A program made the translations under genes and the position numbers. Source: Lunatimonas salinarum (GTDB taxonomy: Bacteria; Bacteroidota; Bacteroidia; Cytophagales; Cyclobacteriaceae). From it: a DNA stretch of 56,464 nt. The stretch covers positions 1-56,464 of the forward strand of contig NZ_JACVCV010000023.1 of assembly GCF_017811155.1 (NCBI RefSeq). Reading direction: 5' to 3'. The notes below the pieces were generated by a model. The model did no database searches. It was given only the letters and a program-made list of their open reading frames with translations, and was not told the origin of the DNA. The first letter of the stretch is position 1, and every line of letters starts with the position of its first letter. Below are positions 53,000 through 56,464 of the stretch, piece after piece.

Positions 53000-53347
53000 A
53001 TGAATGATAAAGCATTCAGAAATTGGCACTCTATGAGTGATCATGCCCTAGCGGCACATATCGGAGCCTTTATAAAACATCACCGGCTGGAGCAGAACAA
53101 AACGCAGGATGTACTTTCGCATGAGGCGGGCATCAGCCGTTCTACCCTCAGCTTACTGGAACGAGGTGAAACCGTAACCCTGGCCACCTTCCTACAGGTG
53201 CTTCGGGTACTGGATCAACTGCAGGTAATGGAGGCTTTTGAAGTGCATCCCCGCATCAGTCCGCTGGCTTTGGCGAAAGCCGAGCAGGAAAAACGCAAAA
53301 GAGCAAGAAATACCAAGACACAGCTTCCTGAAAAATCAGATTGGTAA
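53000..53347 (+). CDS. HipB-like XRE-family antitoxin
   Basis: A 115-aa protein with an XRE helix-turn-helix (about residues 17-72: GAFIKHHRLEQNKTQDVLSHEAGISRSTLSLLERGE in part, ISRSTLSLLERGE) and a basic C-terminal tail rich in Lys and Arg. It ends 3 bp before the HipA-like gene. Antitoxins of this type neutralise the kinase and repress their own operon. An 8-codon open frame starting at 52981 (MPKINYYE) overlaps its start and is probably chance. Confidence 0.9.
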   Translation: MNDKAFRNWHSMSDHALAAHIGAFIKHHRLEQNKTQDVLSHEAGISRSTLSLLERGETVTLATFLQVLRVLDQLQVMEAFEVHPRISPLALAKAEQEKRKRARNTKTQLPEKSDW

Positions 53348-53350
53348 AAA

Positions 53351-54652
53351 ATGAATACGGCCTATGTAAAGATATGGGGCGAATTAGTGGGGGCGGTTGC
53401 CTGGGACGAGGCTACCGGCTATGCCACTTTTGAGTACGACTCCAAATTCAAAGCCAAAGCCTGGGATTTGGCTCCTTTGCAAATGCCCATTCAAGAAAAA
53501 AGAAGTGTTTACTACTTCCCCGCCTTGCGCAAAAAGGCAGATCCTGCTTTAGATACCTTCAAGGGGTTGCCTGGCTTATTGGCCGATGCGCTTCCCGATC
53601 GGTACGGTATTGAACTCATCAACTTGTGGCTTGCCCAACAGGGTCGTCCGCTGGACAGTATGAATCCAGTAGAAACATTGTGTTTCCTAGGTACTCGGGG
53701 TATGGGCGCCCTAGAGTTTGAACCAAGTACCCTAAAGGAAAGCAAAAGGGCCTTTTCGGTAGAAATTGACAGCCTAGTGGACATAGCCAGGAATATGTTC
53801 ACGAAAAAGGAAGCATTCGTAACCAACTTGCAGGAAGACGAAGAAAAAGCCCTACTTGAAATTTTGAGAATTGGTACCTCGGCCGGTGGCGCAAGGCCTA
53901 AGGCGGTGATCGCTTACAATGAAAAAACCGGCGAAGTAAAATCAGGCCAAACCAATGCACCCAGGGGTTTTGAACATTGGCTGGTAAAGTTGGACGGGGT
54001 GAGTGATGTACAGTTGGGGGTCAGCGAAGGGTATGGCCGGGTAGAAATGGCCTATCACAACATGGCTGTGGCCTGTGGCATAGAGATGATGCCTTCCCGG
54101 GTATTGGAAGAAAACGGCAGGGCTCATTTTATGACCAGGCGTTTTGACCGGGAAGGAGGTTCAGTTAAGCATCATATCCAAACCTTTTGTGCAATGAAGC
54201 ATTTTGATTACAACCTGGTAACCAGTTTCAGTTATGAGCAGTTGTTTCAAACCATGCGGGAACTGAAGCTATCCTATCCGTGTGCGGAGCAGTTGTTTCG
54301 TAGAATGGTGTTCAACGTGATGGCCCGTAACTGCGATGACCATACCAAGAACTTCGCCTTCCGATTAAAAAAGGATGGAAAATGGGAGCTGTCTCCTGCC
54401 TATGATGTTTGCCATGCCTATCAACCCAAGCATCAATGGGTAAGTCAGCACGCTTTGAGCATCAATGGCAAACGCACCAATATCACGAAAGACGATTTAC
54501 TGCTAATCGGTAAATCCATTAAAAATAAGAAGGCAGCAGAAACCATTGAGGAAATTAGCACTACCATAGGCCAATGGAAAACATTTGCCGATGAAGTAAA
54601 GGTATCTCCCCGCTTGCGTGATGAAATTGCGGCCACATTGATCCAATTATGA
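53351..54652 (+). CDS. HipA-like Ser/Thr kinase toxin
   Basis: A 433-aa protein. The N-terminal couple-type domain (residues 1-100) has YVKIWGELVGAVAWDE, and FKGLPGLLADALPDRYG. The kinase domain shows the Ser-rich loop GTSAGGARPKAVIA (the region autophosphorylated in HipA), the catalytic NCDDHTKNFAF loop and the metal-binding SPAYDV. HipA of E. coli phosphorylates glutamyl-tRNA synthetase and causes persistence; the target here is unknown. All catalytic residues look intact, so the toxin is probably active. Paired 3 bp after the HipB-like antitoxin. Confidence 0.92.
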   Translation: MNTAYVKIWGELVGAVAWDEATGYATFEYDSKFKAKAWDLAPLQMPIQEKRSVYYFPALRKKADPALDTFKGLPGLLADALPDRYGIELINLWLAQQGRPLDSMNPVETLCFLGTRGMGALEFEPSTLKESKRAFSVEIDSLVDIARNMFTKKEAFVTNLQEDEEKALLEILRIGTSAGGARPKAVIAYNEKTGEVKSGQTNAPRGFEHWLVKLDGVSDVQLGVSEGYGRVEMAYHNMAVACGIEMMPSRVLEENGRAHFMTRRFDREGGSVKHHIQTFCAMKHFDYNLVTSFSYEQLFQTMRELKLSYPCAEQLFRRMVFNVMARNCDDHTKNFAFRLKKDGKWELSPAYDVCHAYQPKHQWVSQHALSINGKRTNITKDDLLLIGKSIKNKKAAETIEEISTTIGQWKTFADEVKVSPRLRDEIAATLIQL

Positions 54653-54720
54653 TGCTTCCATGGCCTTTGGGATGGGAGCTGATAGATCGATTTTTTTTTA
54701 GGGCTTGGTGTTTTTTTCTT

Positions 54721-54751
54721 TTTCCTACTGCGTCAAATCTCCTTACCTTGC
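54721..54751 (+). promoter_or_regulatory. Promoter candidate for terC-like gene
   Basis: TTTC at 54721-54724, 19-bp spacer, TACCTTGC at 54744-54751 within TTACCTTGCGG, close to the TAnnTTTG family. It lies 15 bp before the ATG. Confidence 0.4.
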
Positions 54752-54766
54752 GGAAAAATTTAGGAC

Positions 54767-55513
54767 ATGGAAATCTTTCTCGCCACCGAAACCTGGATAG
54801 CGTTAGCTACCCTTACATTCCTGGAAATTGTCCTAGGAGTGGACAACATTATCTTTATTTCCATTATTTCCAACAAACTCCCCGAGCACCGGCAGGAAAG
54901 AGCAAGGATCCTGGGACTGGCCTTCGCCATGGTATTCCGGGTAGGATTGCTGATGGGTATTTCCTACATCATCAAATTCAACGATCCCCTGATTACCTTG
55001 TTTGATTTCAGCTTGAGCGGCAAGGACCTTATTCTGGCTTTTGGGGGCTTGTTTCTGTTGTTTAAATCCACGCTTGAAATACACCATAAGATGGAAGGAA
55101 AGCCGGAGGAAGTGAAGGCCAATTCTGCCAGCGGTTTTTCCCAGGTGATCTTCCAGATCATCCTGTTGGATGTGATATTTTCCTTCGACAGTATCCTTAC
55201 TGCGGTGGGTTTGGTGAAGGATGTGGTCATCATGATCATCGCCGTCGTTATTTCTATGGTCGTGATGATGCTGTTCGCCGGTAAGATCAGCAAGTTTATC
55301 AACAAGCATCCGACACTTCAGATTCTGGCCCTTTCCTTTTTGATCCTCATCGGTTTTATGCTGCTGGTAGAAGGATTCCACATTGAGGTGCCCAAGGGAT
55401 ACATTTATTTCGCGGTGTTCTTTTCCCTTGGCGTGGAACTGGTCAATATGCGGATCAGAGGGAATATGGACGGCAAAAAGGTACACTTGAACCCACGGAT
55501 TAAGCAGAAGTAA
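54767..55513 (+). CDS. TerC-family membrane protein
   Basis: A 248-aa, seven-segment inner-membrane protein. The TerC signatures are present: LEIVLGVDNIIFISIISNKLP in part (LGVDNIIFISI) near residue 25 and ILLDVIFSFDSILTAVG near 145, each with the paired acidic residues expected to bind a metal cation. TerC proteins are linked to manganese or other metal export and tellurite resistance. It is monocistronic with its own terminator. With an MntR-like regulator 4 kb upstream, a manganese link is conceivable, but no operator of the TTTTAG-N6-CTAAAA type lies before this gene. Confidence 0.92.
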   Translation: MEIFLATETWIALATLTFLEIVLGVDNIIFISIISNKLPEHRQERARILGLAFAMVFRVGLLMGISYIIKFNDPLITLFDFSLSGKDLILAFGGLFLLFKSTLEIHHKMEGKPEEVKANSASGFSQVIFQIILLDVIFSFDSILTAVGLVKDVVIMIIAVVISMVVMMLFAGKISKFINKHPTLQILALSFLILIGFMLLVEGFHIEVPKGYIYFAVFFSLGVELVNMRIRGNMDGKKVHLNPRIKQK

Positions 55514-55541
55514 TGCAGGGGTTCCGCAATCAGGTATTGCC

Positions 55542-55574
55542 AAAAAAGGCGGGGAATGGTTCTCCGCTTTTTTT
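55542..55574 (+). terminator. Rho-independent terminator after terC-like gene
   Basis: An A-run and GGCGG pair with CCGC and a T-run of seven (hairpin 55542-55574, loop about 11 nt). Confidence 0.7.
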
Positions 55575-55681
55575 ATTGCTTGGGTATTATTGGAAGGTGG
55601 AGTATCAGGACAATACCCAAGAGGCAGCCTTGCCCGGCATTTTGGAAAAATGATCCATCGCCGCCGGCAATTTTTCACGAA

Positions 55682-56239
55682 TCAATAAAACTTCACATAG
55701 TAAATCCACAACCGGAAACTGCCCTCCTGCTTGTCTGCCAAAATAAAGCCTATGCGCTGAATACCCTGTAATAGTCGGGGATCCATACCACGCTGCATCG
55801 TTTGGCCCATTCGGTTGATTTCCATTTCTGCTAAGGCAATCGAAACAGTCTCCCAGTCGCGGGTACTTGCTGGAAACGATGCCCTGAATTTGGGCAGGTA
55901 AAAGGGGGTATCCTTTTCGATCAACAATTCAAACTTCCGGTCGGTATCGGATTTAAAACGGATTTCACAATGGGTAAACTCCGAAAGATCGTAGTTGCCC
56001 AAGGCACTGCGAAGGGATACAAAGCCGCCATTGTTTTACAGGGATACGGTACCTGAAAACAACACTGCGTCCCCGTCCAACCTTGCCTGGGATTGGGAAA
56101 GCCCTCCCATGACCCCATCGTTGATGACAGTCCAGTTACCAACATCTTTGGTTTCCCCAAAATCAATCATCAAAGGAGTTTTCACGATCGTCGAATTTCC
56201 ATTTACCAAAACTATCCAAAACACCAGATACTTCCACAT
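55682..56239 (-). pseudogene. CIA30-like protein interrupted by one in-frame stop
   Basis: Two fragments, 56239-56036 and 56035-55682, lie in the same reading frame. The first ends FSGTVSL followed by TAA (56038-56036); the frame then continues NNGGFVSLRSALGNYDLSEF and runs to the natural end. In the CIA30 family (complex I intermediate-associated protein 30-like) this position reads SLENNGGF, so TAA replaces GAA by one base change. The upstream part has the family block WTVINDGVMGGLSQS. Total length with the stop read through would be 184 residues plus the suppressed codon, normal for bacterial CIA30-like proteins. Either a recent pseudogene, a sequencing error or a recoded stop. Confidence 0.85.
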
Positions 56240-56345
56240 ACATGGTAAAGTAGGTTACCCCATACTTTGTTTGAAATGGGTATAGTATGATCAGAATAAG
56301 CCGGGCGGTGAGTGGTCTAGCCCCGTCCGCTAGCGAAAAACAGCA

Positions 56346-56464
56346 TCAGATTATATCTGGATTTCTTTCTCCCATTGGGAGATAGTAGCGCGTATGTCTA
56401 AGTTTACCAGTCCTTTTTAGTGCTCCGAGGGCTACCATTTCCGCAAGATCTCTGGTTGCAGTAG
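56346..56464 (-). CDS. Fic-family protein, C-terminal part (gene runs off the window)
   Basis: The last 38 codons of a minus-strand gene whose start lies beyond the window. The peptide ATATRDLAEMVALGALKRTG-like stretch (in part: TATRDLAEMVALGALKRTG) followed by RHTRYYLP matches the winged-helix end found at the C-terminus of Fic-domain proteins, where it reads like SRATATRDLxxLVExGxLxxTGxxRxTRY. Fic domains transfer AMP or other groups to proteins. Too short for any statement about activity. Confidence 0.75.
   Translation of the reverse strand, partial: TATRDLAEMVALGALKRTGKLRHTRYYLPMGERNPDII

Noticed and set aside
54653-54766. Possible yybP-ykoY manganese riboswitch before the TerC-like gene
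   Set aside because: The gap is only 114 bp and lacks the conserved core sequences and pairing of that riboswitch; a promoter-like element lies there instead.
54833-55678. 281-codon reading frame on the minus strand across the TerC-like gene
   Set aside because: Rich in His, Gln and Lys with no domain; it mirrors the membrane-helix codons of the real gene.
1-56464. CRISPR array, tRNA, rRNA, insertion sequence or phage genes
   Set aside because: No regular direct repeats with spacers, cloverleaf-like sequence, transposase or phage protein was seen in any gap or frame.

Overview
The window is chromosomal DNA from a Bacteroidota bacterium, most likely of the Cytophagales (Cyclobacteriaceae-like). 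The pointers are a secreted subtilase with a type IX secretion C-terminal domain, DUF2911 and DUF5916 proteins, a Bacteroidota-type VLRF1 release-factor domain, L-2-hydroxyglutarate oxidase, many SusC-era-style signal peptides ending in AQ, and several promoter elements of the TAnnTTTG type. I see no rRNA, tRNA, CRISPR array, insertion sequence or phage module; this is mostly housekeeping and envelope DNA with a small accessory right end.

Layout. 0-2 kb: an orphan hydrophobic reading frame, a 7-bp tandem repeat and a secreted purple-acid-phosphatase-like enzyme. 2-8.4 kb: a large multidomain lipoprotein (SGNH-like, PVC-type propeller, HEAT, cytochrome c), a DASS anion transporter and a TPR protein. 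8.4-16 kb (minus strand): gyrA, two exported proteins of unknown function, rpe, a T9SS subtilase and a lipoprotein. 16-27.3 kb: a TrpF-like protein lacking the catalytic Cys, then a tightly packed minus-strand run holA > 994-aa TPR > outer-membrane barrel > SPOR > exbB > exbD > tonB > folC > trmB. 27.6-31.2 kb: TPR protein, universal stress protein, ghrA, DUF2911 protein. 31.2-41.1 kb: an SSS symporter with a large soluble insertion, a previously unlisted ~37-aa membrane peptide overlapping both neighbours, a PIG-L deacetylase/ThuA-like fusion, two PhyH-type oxygenases, a DUF5916 barrel and a Gfo/Idh/MocA oxidoreductase. 41.3-48.3 kb: a Vms1/ANKZF1-like (VLRF1) protein, lhgO, yheT-like hydrolase, an Hpt-like protein, an HI0933-type flavoprotein, an exported protein with seven CxxC knuckles, a TPR lipoprotein and dapD. 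48.4-56.5 kb (plus strand): a glycosyltransferase, a DtxR/MntR regulator with two identical operator-like palindromes, a secreted thioredoxin, mnmE, a hipBA-type toxin-antitoxin pair, a TerC-family protein, a CIA30-like gene broken by one in-frame stop, and the 3' end of a Fic-family gene running off the window.

The most interesting items are the bacterial VLRF1 protein (peptidyl-tRNA hydrolase family of ribosome rescue), the single-stop CIA30 gene, the ExbBD/TonB operon with a dedicated TPR/barrel pair, the Cys-less TrpF homologue, the seven-knuckle exported protein, and the overlapping mini-protein between the PIG-L and SSS genes. All family calls are from reading motifs by eye; no database search was run.
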